Part shown: positions 33,229-40,348 of the stretch, piece after piece
How the letters are laid out: each line of letters begins with the position of its first letter
How positions within the stretch are numbered: the stretch's first letter is position 1
Assembly: GCF_934307085.1 (NCBI RefSeq)
Contig: NZ_CAKRCF010000027.1
Location: 1-43,104, forward strand
DNA: 43,104 nt
Source of the DNA: an uncultured Anaerobutyricum sp.
GTDB taxonomy: Bacteria; Bacillota; Clostridia; Lachnospirales; Lachnospiraceae
Reading direction: 5' to 3'
Notes under the pieces: model-generated
Databases searched by the model: none
What the model was told of the DNA's origin: nothing
What the model saw: only the letters and a program-made list of their open reading frames with translations
Position numbers and translations under genes: made by a program

Positions 33229-34416
33229 TTACAAAAAGTTTATAAAAAACGTAATCGCCAAACTGTTAAGGAAGTCTGCAAATAAACTTCCAATCAGTGG
33301 AACTAATAAAAATGCCTTGACAGACGGAGCATATCTTTCACATACTGCCTGCATATTGGCCATCGCATTTGGAGTGGCTCCCATACCAAATCCACACACA
33401 CCAGCTGATAATACTGCAGCATCATAGTCTCTCCCCATAACATTAAATACTACAAAATATGTGTAAACAAACATAAGAATTGTCTGTCCTGCCAATAACG
33501 TAATCAATGGCAATGCCAGATCAGCCAGCTGCCATAATTTCAATGTAATCATCGCAATACCAAGGAAAAGAGATAAGCTGATACCACCGATATCATTAAT
33601 CTCCCCCATATAAATGCTAAACTTTCCAGAATACTCTCCAATATTTCTCATACAGGCTGCCGCAATCATCGCTCCAATATAAATTGGAAATGTCATTCCT
33701 GTAAGAGATAACAACTTTGAAATAATTGTTCCAATACCAATCGCAATAATAAGCTGGAATACCGCTGCCGGATACATGCTCGCATGGCGTTCATGTCTTT
33801 TTTCATCCTCTACTAAAAGACTATCATCTCCTGCAACAACAGTGTCTAAAAGATTTTTCCTCTCAATAAGTCTCTTTCCAATAGGACCACCCATAACGCT
33901 TCCTGCAATTAAACCAAAGGTTGCCGCTGCTGTACATAAAGTACTTGCCCCTTCTACACCAAAATCCTCAAGAACCGGACCAAACGCACCTGCTGTACCA
34001 TGTCCTCCAATCATTGGAATAGAACCTGTACAAAGGCCTACCAAGGGGCTGATGTGCAATACTTTTGCAAGTCCGATTGCCAAAAAGTTCTGACATAAAA
34101 TCAATATAATAACGAGTCCTAAAAAGACAATCAATGCCTTTCCGCCACTTTTCAATACCTTTAAGTTTGCCTGGAAGCCTACAGATGTAAAGAAAAATAC
34201 CATACATACTTCTTTTAAAATATCATCAAAAGAAAATTCTGCAATTCCCGTTACATAGCAAATACAGGTAAAAATTGCAAATATAACACCACCGATTACC
34301 GGTGCAGGGATACAGAATCGCTCTAGCAATTCCACTCTCTCTCTTAAAAACTTTCCTAACATCAGAACAACTACCGCTACGGCAATTGTCTGATACATAT
34401 CTAACTGAATCTTCAT
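33229..34416 (-). CDS. gltS: GltS-type sodium/glutamate symporter
   Basis: 395 residues and about ten to eleven membrane helices in two inverted halves. Family motifs: VIGGVIFAIF near the N-terminus, VCMVFFFTSVGFQANLKVLKSGG, GSIPMIGGHGTAGAFGPVLED (the substrate/Na hairpin) and SAGVCGFGMGATPNAMANMQAV in the second half. It carries glutamate or a similar acid with Na+. It starts 19 bp after a TAXI-type binding lipoprotein gene, a pairing not needed by ordinary GltS. Confidence 0.93.
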   Translation of the reverse strand: MKIQLDMYQTIAVAVVVLMLGKFLRERVELLERFCIPAPVIGGVIFAIFTCICYVTGIAEFSFDDILKEVCMVFFFTSVGFQANLKVLKSGGKALIVFLGLVIILILCQNFLAIGLAKVLHISPLVGLCTGSIPMIGGHGTAGAFGPVLEDFGVEGASTLCTAAATFGLIAGSVMGGPIGKRLIERKNLLDTVVAGDDSLLVEDEKRHERHASMYPAAVFQLIIAIGIGTIISKLLSLTGMTFPIYIGAMIAAACMRNIGEYSGKFSIYMGEINDIGGISLSLFLGIAMITLKLWQLADLALPLITLLAGQTILMFVYTYFVVFNVMGRDYDAAVLSAGVCGFGMGATPNAMANMQAVCERYAPSVKAFLLVPLIGSLFADFLNSLAITFFINFL

Positions 34417-34435
34417 AAACTATTACCTTCGCTCA

Positions 34436-35425
34436 TTAGTTGCTCCCTTTCTCTGTCGTTAATTCTTCGGCATCTATGCCACATTCCTCATAATATGCCG
34501 CTGCTCCTTTATGGAACGGAATTGTAATTCCTTCCACCGCAGACTTCTCATCAAGCGAAATATCTACTGGAAGAGCATACTGTAATTCCTGCTTATTCTT
34601 AAATAAAATCTTTGTGATATCCTTTACAGTATTCGCAGAAAGCTTATCACTTGCAAGAAGCACGGCCTTTACGCCAACAGTCTGCACATCCTCTGTCTGT
34701 CCATTATAAGTTTCTTTCGGAATCGTACAATCTGTATAGAACTTATATGTCTTCTTTAATTTTTCCGCACCCTTTTTATCAATATTTAAAAGACGGATAT
34801 TACATTTCTTTGCAAGTTCTCCAATTGCAGTTGTCTGTGCTCCGGCAGTACAGAAAAAGGCATCAATCTTCCCTTCCTTAAGCTCCTCTGCCGCATTCGA
34901 ATAATCAAGATTCACTTCATCAACAATACTGTCATTCAGTCCGTATGCTGCAAGAATCTGCTTCGCATTCTGCTCTGTACCAGACTCTTCTTCTCCAACA
35001 CTGACTCTCTTATCCTGTAAATCTTCTACCGTATTAATCGCTGAATCTGCTTTCACAACAATTTGGCAGGCCTCTGTATACAATGCAGCAACTGCACTGT
35101 ATCCTCCATTCTTCTTTTCATTTTCAAAAATGCCTGTTCTCTCATATGCATCATTTGTTAAATCTGTCTGCGCAACCGCCATCTGAATATAACCATCTGA
35201 AAGCAGACGAAGATTCGCAGCAGACCCCGCTGTTGTCTTAACTTCCATCTTATACTTCTTGTTCTTTGATGTCACCAGATTAGCAAAAGTATCACCAAAC
35301 ACACGATACGTTCCGCCAAGGCCAGCTGCACCAAACTTAATTTTCCGCGTATTTACACTACAGCCTGTCAGCATTACTACAAGCATGATAACACACATAC
35401 ACAGAGCAAGACCTCTTTTTTTCAC
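34436..35425 (-). CDS. TAXI-family solute-binding lipoprotein
   Basis: 329 residues. The lipoprotein signal ends at C22 (VVMLTGCSVN). The mature protein has the TAXI opening IKFGAAGLGGTYRVFGDTFANLV, then AVAQTDLTNDAYERTG, VEDLQDKRVSVGEEESGTEQNA and DAFFCTAGAQTTAIGEL. TAXI proteins deliver substrates such as glutamate or oxoglutarate to TRAP membrane subunits (DctQM). Here no TRAP membrane gene is present; gltS follows directly. Start GTG 35425 after AGAGGTGG. The gene pair suggests a binding-protein-assisted GltS carrier. Confidence 0.9.
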   Translation of the reverse strand: MKKRGLALCMCVIMLVVMLTGCSVNTRKIKFGAAGLGGTYRVFGDTFANLVTSKNKKYKMEVKTTAGSAANLRLLSDGYIQMAVAQTDLTNDAYERTGIFENEKKNGGYSAVAALYTEACQIVVKADSAINTVEDLQDKRVSVGEEESGTEQNAKQILAAYGLNDSIVDEVNLDYSNAAEELKEGKIDAFFCTAGAQTTAIGELAKKCNIRLLNIDKKGAEKLKKTYKFYTDCTIPKETYNGQTEDVQTVGVKAVLLASDKLSANTVKDITKILFKNKQELQYALPVDISLDEKSAVEGITIPFHKGAAAYYEECGIDAEELTTEKGSN

Positions 35426-35544
35426 AAAACCACCTCTTTATCTCTTGCTTATCTACTATTTATCATGAATTGTCCTCACTTAAAAATAAATGTGAAATCC
35501 ACCTTCTTTAGCTAAAATATCATACCATTTCAAGAATATTTTCG

Positions 35545-35628
35545 CAATAAAAAAATCTGATTTGTCGAGTTGAACAGACGCTGCTGTGATGGAATTTGTT
35601 CAACTCGACAAATCAGATTTTTTTATTG
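35545..35628. repeat. Long hairpin F (32-bp perfect arms)
   Basis: Arms 35545-35576 and 35597-35628 are exactly complementary with a 20-nt loop (GACGCTGCTGTGATGGAATT). The loop edge reads ACAGACGCTGCTGT, close to the shared end motif of the other elements. It sits between divergent promoters; its last bases form part of the superoxide reductase -35 box. Nothing else is seen in 35426-35544. Confidence 0.9.
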
Positions 35629-35654
35629 ACAATTCATTCTATATATATTATAAT
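35626..35654 (+). promoter_or_regulatory. Consensus sigma-A promoter of the superoxide reductase gene
   Basis: TTGACA, 17-nt spacer, TATAAT: a perfect match. The first three bases of the -35 box belong to the hairpin arm just upstream. Confidence 0.85.
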
Positions 35655-35736
35655 TTAATTAAAGTAATAGTTACTATTTTTATTTTACTCAGAAGCACTA
35701 TAAAACAGTTTTAAATTTTAGAAAAGGAGAATGGTT

Positions 35737-36096
35737 ATGGCTAAATTTTATCGTACAGAAGACAGAACAGTATTATTAGAGTTATTTGGGGCAGGCGAAT
35801 CCGTAGAAAATCTTAAAAATTTAAAGGCTAATACAACAGATGCAGCTGTAGAAAAACACGTACCTGTAGTAACACAGGAAGGCAACAAGGTTACTGTTGT
35901 TGTTTCTTCTGTAGAACACCCGATGCTTCCAGAGCATTACATCATGGGTGTATATATCGAGACAAAAAATGGCGGACAGCTTCATAAATTCCAGCCAGGA
36001 GATACACCTAAAGCTGTATTTACTTTAGCAGCAGGCGATGAGTTCGTAGCAGCTTACGAATACTGCAATCTTCATGGATTATGGAAGTCTGAATAA
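35737..36096 (+). CDS. Superoxide reductase (desulfoferrodoxin/neelaredoxin family), one-iron form
   Basis: 119 residues. It reduces superoxide to peroxide at a non-haem iron. The iron ligands are visible: H41 (EKHVPVV), H61 and H67 (VEHPMLPEHYI), C110 and H113 (YCNLHGLW), plus the E39-K40 pair. The N-terminus keeps the length of a desulforedoxin domain (residues 1-36) but none of its four Cys: KFYRTEDRTVLLEL replaces KFYKCxxCG. This matches the class III, Treponema-like type with a single iron centre. Start ATG 35737 lies 7 nt after AAGGAG; an ATG 6 nt earlier is too close. Strong promoter, single gene. Confidence 0.93.
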   Translation: MAKFYRTEDRTVLLELFGAGESVENLKNLKANTTDAAVEKHVPVVTQEGNKVTVVVSSVEHPMLPEHYIMGVYIETKNGGQLHKFQPGDTPKAVFTLAAGDEFVAAYEYCNLHGLWKSE

Positions 36097-36130
36097 GGAT
36101 TACTATTTAATTCATTAGGCAACAACAAAC

Positions 36131-36256
36131 GAAGTCCGGAAACCAAATAAAGCATATTTGTGACTTTAGTCGCAGCGTGTTGAATACTCGCTTATTGCGC
36201 TCTTACCAACACTTGCTCCGAGGTCACAAATATGCTTTATTTGGTTTCTGGACTTC
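36131..36256. repeat. Long hairpin E with structured loop
   Basis: Arms 36131-36164 and 36223-36256 pair at 33 of 34 positions. The 58-nt loop has an inner GTGTTG/CAACAC helix and a CGC/GCG tip. The arm-loop junction TTTGTGACTTT is also found at the same place in element C (minus strand), so E seems a diverged family member. It lies just past the superoxide reductase gene, where it could also act as a terminator. Confidence 0.8.
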
Positions 36257-36294
36257 TGTGCTTTGGCTAGATTTAAAACAAATTAAATAGTAAC

Positions 36295-36345
36295 TTGACA
36301 TAAGTATGATTTCGGACTATAATACTGTAAGTATGATTTCGGACT
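36295..36345 (+). promoter_or_regulatory. marR-MATE promoter with two identical operator-like repeats
   Basis: TTGACA (36295-36300), 17-nt spacer, TATAAT (36318-36323). The 18-bp word TAAGTATGATTTCGGACT occurs at 36301-36318, filling the spacer, and again at 36328-36345 across the expected start site. Each copy is an imperfect palindrome (AGT..GATTTC..ACT). Likely autoregulated by the MarR protein encoded next. Confidence 0.8.
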
Positions 36346-36378
36346 TTTATAAAACCATAATGTGAAAGGAACTTTTTT

Positions 36379-36846
36379 ATGAATGAAATTTTGAAAGAAC
36401 ATTTTGCCAACACCCCTTATATGAGTTCAAATTTACGGGAATATAACCGCATTTATAATGAAGTTAATAATATTTACCGTGATACCGCTGCAAAGTTCGG
36501 GCTTTCTAATAGCACATTTGACATTCTATACACTATCTGTGAAGTTGGTGATGGCTGTCTGCAAAAAGATGTTTGTGATGCTACGTTTATCCCAAAGCAG
36601 ACCGTAAATTCTGCTATCCGTAAACTAGAGCAGGAAGGATATCTCACACTTTCCAGCGGAAAAGGACGCAGTAAACACATTCATCTAACCGAAAGTGGAC
36701 ATACTTTATTAAAAGAAACTATTTTTCCTATTGTAGAAGCAGAAAATGAAGCTTTTACCAAATTAAGCCCACAGGAATGTGATTTATTATTGAAGTTACA
36801 TGGCAAATATATCGCAGCATTGCGAGAAAAGTTTTCAAAACTTTAA
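36379..36846 (+). CDS. MarR-family transcriptional regulator
   Basis: 155-residue winged-helix dimer. The recognition region is LQKDVCDATFIPKQTVNSAIRKLEQEGYLTLSSGKGRSKHIHLTESG (about residues 61-108), with the wing at GKGRSKHI. Probably represses its own gene and the MATE transporter 30 bp downstream, releasing DNA on binding a small drug-like ligand, as in the MepR/MepA pair. Two repeats in the promoter support autoregulation. SD AAAGGA. Confidence 0.88.
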   Translation: MNEILKEHFANTPYMSSNLREYNRIYNEVNNIYRDTAAKFGLSNSTFDILYTICEVGDGCLQKDVCDATFIPKQTVNSAIRKLEQEGYLTLSSGKGRSKHIHLTESGHTLLKETIFPIVEAENEAFTKLSPQECDLLLKLHGKYIAALREKFSKL

Positions 36847-36876
36847 TCTTAACTAATAATATAACAAGGAGATTTT

Positions 36877-38208
36877 ATGAAGATTCAGTTATCAGAACAT
36901 TTTACTTATAAAAAATTATTACGCTTTGTTCTGCCTTCTATTATCATGATGATTTTCACTTCGATTTATAGTGTGGTAGACGGGCTTTTCGTATCGAATT
37001 TTGTCGGTAAGACAGCTCTTGCTGCCATTAATCTAACACTTCCTATTATAATGGGATTATCTGCTCTTGGATTTATGATTGGTACAGGAGGTAGTGCGAT
37101 TGTTGCCCGAATGCTTGGAGAAAAAAAGGAAGAAAAAGCAAATGAATATTTTTCCATGCTTATTTATGTAACTGCTGGTGGGGCCATTCTTCTCTCCATT
37201 CTTGGAGCAGTTTTCATTCCGACAATTGCCTCCATGCTTGGAGCAAAGGGTCAGCTTCTTTCTGACTGTATTTTATATGCCAGACTTTCTTTTATTTCCA
37301 TGCCTGCTTTCATGCTGCAAAATGTATTCCAGAGCTTTTTTGTTACTGCTGAAAAGCCACATCTGGGTCTTTATGTTATCATTGTAGCTGGAGTCACAAA
37401 TATGATACTTGACCTTTTATTTGTTGGTATTTTGGGATTTGGACTTGCTGGTGCAGCGATTGCAACAGTATGTGGCGAATTTATCGGCGGACTTTTTCCT
37501 ATTTTTTATTTTACAAGAGAAAATTCCAGCCTGCTCCGGCTTGGAAAAACCCACTGGAACGGTCATGTTCTTTTGCAAACCTGCATTAATGGCTCTTCTG
37601 AGCTTATGACAAACCTCTCCAGCTCCATCATGAACTCACTTTATAATATACAGCTCATGAAATTTGCTGGTGAAAATGGGGTCGCAGCTTACGGAACAAT
37701 GATGTATATTAACTTCATCTTCCTCGCAATATTTTTTGGATATTCCATTGGAAGTGCACCAGTCATTAGCTATCATTACGGTGCTGGCAATCAGGAGGAA
37801 CTTAAAAATCTGTTCAAGAAAAGCCTCCGCTTAGTAGGTACATGGGGAATTAGTCTTGCCCTGCTCTCACAGCTCCTTGCTACTCCCCTCTCTAAACTTT
37901 TTGTTGGATATGATGCAGAGCTTTTCGCTATGACTGAACACGGATTTCGCATTTATTGCCTTGCCTATCTGATTAACGGCTTCAATATATTTGGTTCCTC
38001 TTTTTTCACTGCATTAAGCAATGGTGTTATATCTGCCGCAATTTCCTTCCTACGCACTCTGGTCTTCCAGATAATCATGCTGCTTTTACTTCCGGCATTA
38101 TTTGGAATCAACGGTATTTGGGGCGCAATTGGAATTGCTGAACTAATGACATTATGCGTAACAGTAAGCTTCTTCATCAGTCAGAGAAAGAAATACAAAT
38201 ATGCCTAG
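36877..38208 (+). CDS. MATE-family efflux transporter (MepA-like), MarR-controlled
   Basis: 443 residues and twelve predicted helices. LLRFVLPSIIMMIFTSIYSVVDGLFVSNFVG opens the first MatE half, GTGGSAIVARMLGEKKEEKA follows in it, and NGSSELMTNLSSSIMNSLYNIQ opens the second. Likely multidrug or metabolite exporter; it sits in one operon with marR and ends at a perfect terminator. SD AAGGAG. Confidence 0.9.
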   Translation: MKIQLSEHFTYKKLLRFVLPSIIMMIFTSIYSVVDGLFVSNFVGKTALAAINLTLPIIMGLSALGFMIGTGGSAIVARMLGEKKEEKANEYFSMLIYVTAGGAILLSILGAVFIPTIASMLGAKGQLLSDCILYARLSFISMPAFMLQNVFQSFFVTAEKPHLGLYVIIVAGVTNMILDLLFVGILGFGLAGAAIATVCGEFIGGLFPIFYFTRENSSLLRLGKTHWNGHVLLQTCINGSSELMTNLSSSIMNSLYNIQLMKFAGENGVAAYGTMMYINFIFLAIFFGYSIGSAPVISYHYGAGNQEELKNLFKKSLRLVGTWGISLALLSQLLATPLSKLFVGYDAELFAMTEHGFRIYCLAYLINGFNIFGSSFFTALSNGVISAAISFLRTLVFQIIMLLLLPALFGINGIWGAIGIAELMTLCVTVSFFISQRKKYKYA

Positions 38209-38224
38209 GCTACCATCTGGCACC

Positions 38225-38275
38225 ATAAAGGAGTAGTTATTAGAGCTTAATTACCTCTAATAACTACTCCTTTAT
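38225..38275 (+). terminator. Terminator of the marR-MATE operon
   Basis: 21-bp perfect arms (38225-38245, 38255-38275) with a 9-nt loop and ending CCTTTAT. Unusually long for a simple terminator, but without the core or end motif of the other hairpins. Confidence 0.75.
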
Positions 38276-38299
38276 AATGCTAACTAGTAAAACATTCCA

Positions 38300-38328
38300 T
38301 TGTTATTTTTTTTGCAATATAGTATAAT
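38300..38328 (+). promoter_or_regulatory. Promoter of the DAACS symporter gene
   Basis: TTGTTA, 17-nt spacer, TATAAT, ending 27 nt before the start codon. Confidence 0.7.
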
Positions 38329-38355
38329 TGAGAGAAAAACTAGAGGAGATTTTGT

Positions 38356-39579
38356 ATGAAAAAAAACAATTTTTTTACCAGCTTGCCTTTTAAGCTCTTA
38401 ATGGGCGTTTTTCTTGGTATCTGTATAGGGCTTGTGCTTAATTATACCGATGGCAATACTGCAACAACGGCCATTTTAAATGTGGTTGTAACTGCGAAGT
38501 ATATTTTAGGACAGTTGATTAATTTCTGTGTTCCCTTAATTATCATCGGATTTATCGCACCTTCTATTACGAAACTTGGCAGACATGCCTCACGTATGCT
38601 TGGTGTTGCTATTGTTATTGCCTATATATCTTCATTAGGTGCTGCACTATTTTCTACCGCTTCTGGATATGCACTGATTCCACATCTTTCTATCAGTTCT
38701 GCGGCAGATAAATTGAAAACTCTTCCTGATGTCGTTTTTGAACTTTCTATTCCACAGATTATGCCGGTTATGAGTGCACTTGTTTTATCTATTTTACTCG
38801 GATTGGCTGCCGCATGGACAAAGGCAGATTTAATTGCAGCATTTTTAGATGAATTTCAGAAAGTCGTTCTTTCTATCGTTTCAAGAATCATTATTCCGAT
38901 TCTTCCATTTTTTATCGGTCTGACATTCTGCTCACTTGCATACGAAGGAACCATTACAAAACAGCTTCCTGTCTTCCTTAAGGTTATTGTTATCGTTTTA
39001 GTCGGTCATTTCATTTGGATGACTCTACTGTATGTACTCGCCGGAGTTTATTCTGGAGAGAATCCATTAGATATTATTAGGAATTACGGACCTGCTTACC
39101 TTACCGCAGTTGGAACAATGTCCTCTGCTGCTACTCTTGCCGTTGCTTTACAGTGTGCTGAGAAGTGTAAACCACTCAGAAAAGATATGGTACAGTTCGG
39201 TATTCCCCTGTTTGCCAATATCCACCTATGTGGTTCTGTTCTTACAGAAGTATTTTTCTGTATGACTGTTTCTAAGATTCTTTACGGTACAGTACCAACA
39301 TCAGGAACAATGATTCTTTTCTGCGTACTTCTTGGCGTATTTGCCATCGGTGCACCTGGTGTACCAGGAGGAACCGTTATGGCATCTTTAGGTCTTATCA
39401 CAGGTGTTCTTGGGTTTGGAGATTCCGGAACCGCATTAATGCTTACGATTTTTGCGTTACAGGATAGTTTTGGAACAGCCTGCAATGTAACGGGAGACGG
39501 AGCTTTAACGCTCATTCTCACTGGATATGCAAAACGGCATAATATTGAAGAACAAAAGATTGAGCAGATTGATTTGTAA
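38356..39579 (+). CDS. Dicarboxylate/amino acid:cation symporter (DAACS family)
   Basis: 407-residue elevator-type carrier of the GltPh/SstT group, with about eight membrane helices and two re-entrant hairpins. HP1 carries GTMSSAATLAVAL, HP2 carries GAPGVPGGTVMASLG, and TM8 has ACNVTGDGALTLILTGY in place of the usual NVxGDA. It imports an acidic or small neutral amino acid or dicarboxylate with Na+. SD AGAGGAG. Monocistronic, followed directly by element C. Confidence 0.88.
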   Translation: MKKNNFFTSLPFKLLMGVFLGICIGLVLNYTDGNTATTAILNVVVTAKYILGQLINFCVPLIIIGFIAPSITKLGRHASRMLGVAIVIAYISSLGAALFSTASGYALIPHLSISSAADKLKTLPDVVFELSIPQIMPVMSALVLSILLGLAAAWTKADLIAAFLDEFQKVVLSIVSRIIIPILPFFIGLTFCSLAYEGTITKQLPVFLKVIVIVLVGHFIWMTLLYVLAGVYSGENPLDIIRNYGPAYLTAVGTMSSAATLAVALQCAEKCKPLRKDMVQFGIPLFANIHLCGSVLTEVFFCMTVSKILYGTVPTSGTMILFCVLLGVFAIGAPGVPGGTVMASLGLITGVLGFGDSGTALMLTIFALQDSFGTACNVTGDGALTLILTGYAKRHNIEEQKIEQIDL

Positions 39580-39580
39580 A

Positions 39581-39903
39581 TTCTAATTTGTCAATTTGAT
39601 GACAGACGCCGCTGTAGAAATACTATGGTTGGATTGCATCGATGACTTCTAAAAGAGGGATTATTCTAAGGTTGTATTTTGTTCCATTGTGCTAAACGCT
39701 CCGTTTTGCCTGATAGGACAACCTTGCTCGAAAATGAGCTCGCAAGGTTACAGTCAAAACTCCACAGCACAAAGTCACAAAATACAACCTTAGAATAATC
39801 CCTCTTTTCCAGTTTTCCTGAGCAATCCGGTAGAAGACCATCTACAGCAGCTGTTTCGTTCATATGCATTATGAGGATTTTCATTTGAATTTACAAATTA
39901 GAA
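39581..39903. repeat. Nested palindromic element C (323 bp) with conserved core
   Basis: Outer pair TTCTAATTTGT / ACAAATTAGAA (39581-39591, 39893-39903). End motifs are CAGACGCCGCTGTAGA at 39603-39618 and a related inverted copy at about 39842-39855, with TTGGATTGC / GCAATCCGG further in. Perfect 31-bp arms lie at 39651-39681 and 39778-39808. The 96-nt core reads on the minus strand, with helices TTGTGCT/AGCACAA, CAAAAC/GTTTTG and AACCTTGC/GCAAGGTT. No real ORF; the DNA from 39904 to 40102 shows nothing recognisable. Confidence 0.85.
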
Positions 39904-40102
39904 GCGGAGAGAGATGGGGATTCACCAGAAGGTTGTGAAAAAACTATGTCTGCAAAAATATTAGAGCGTGTTAAAAAAATATTTTTTGCAATCTATACGT
40001 CACAATTTGTGGAAAATTCCAACTAATACCTAACGATATATTTGACTAAGACTCCTGTTTGAAACCCCAAGTCTTTCCCTCGATTTGTTGGTAGTAGAAT
40101 TA

Positions 40103-40348
40103 GACAGCCGCATTCGAAGAATTTTAATCGGATTGCTCCAAGCCTATAAGAAAGAGAGACGAAATAATATCCCCTTTTTGAGCCTTTGTGCTGTGGAATT
40201 TTGACCATAGAAACTTCGCATTCGTTTCTGCTTTACTGGGCAAAATGGAACGTTTAGCACAAGAGTCCAAAAAGGGGATATTATTTCGTCTCTCTGTTCA
40301 ATATTACTTCTGGCAATCCGGCCACAGTATCTCTACAGCGGTGTCTGC
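40103..40348. repeat. Nested palindromic element D (246 bp) with conserved core
   Basis: Perfect 27-bp arms at 40153-40179 and 40269-40295. Outer parts share CGGATTGC (40128-40135) and GGCAATCCG (40313-40321), and the ends GACAGCCGCATTCG and, inverted, CAGACACCGCTGTAG. The core (about 40180-40268, plus strand) has helices TTGTGCT/AGCACAA (40186-40192, 40256-40262), ATTTTG/CAAAAT (40198-40203, 40241-40246) and AGAAAC/GTTTCT (40209-40214, 40224-40229). Its right end overlaps the last codons of the PAP2 gene. Confidence 0.85.

Noticed and set aside
36301..36345. Possible CRISPR because of an exact 18-bp direct repeat
   Set aside because: Only two copies, 9 bp apart, coinciding with promoter elements. 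An operator explains them.
39581..40348. Possible insertion sequence with transposase
   Set aside because: No ORF of useful length or transposase motif lies inside either palindromic element; small frames there are reads through hairpin arms.
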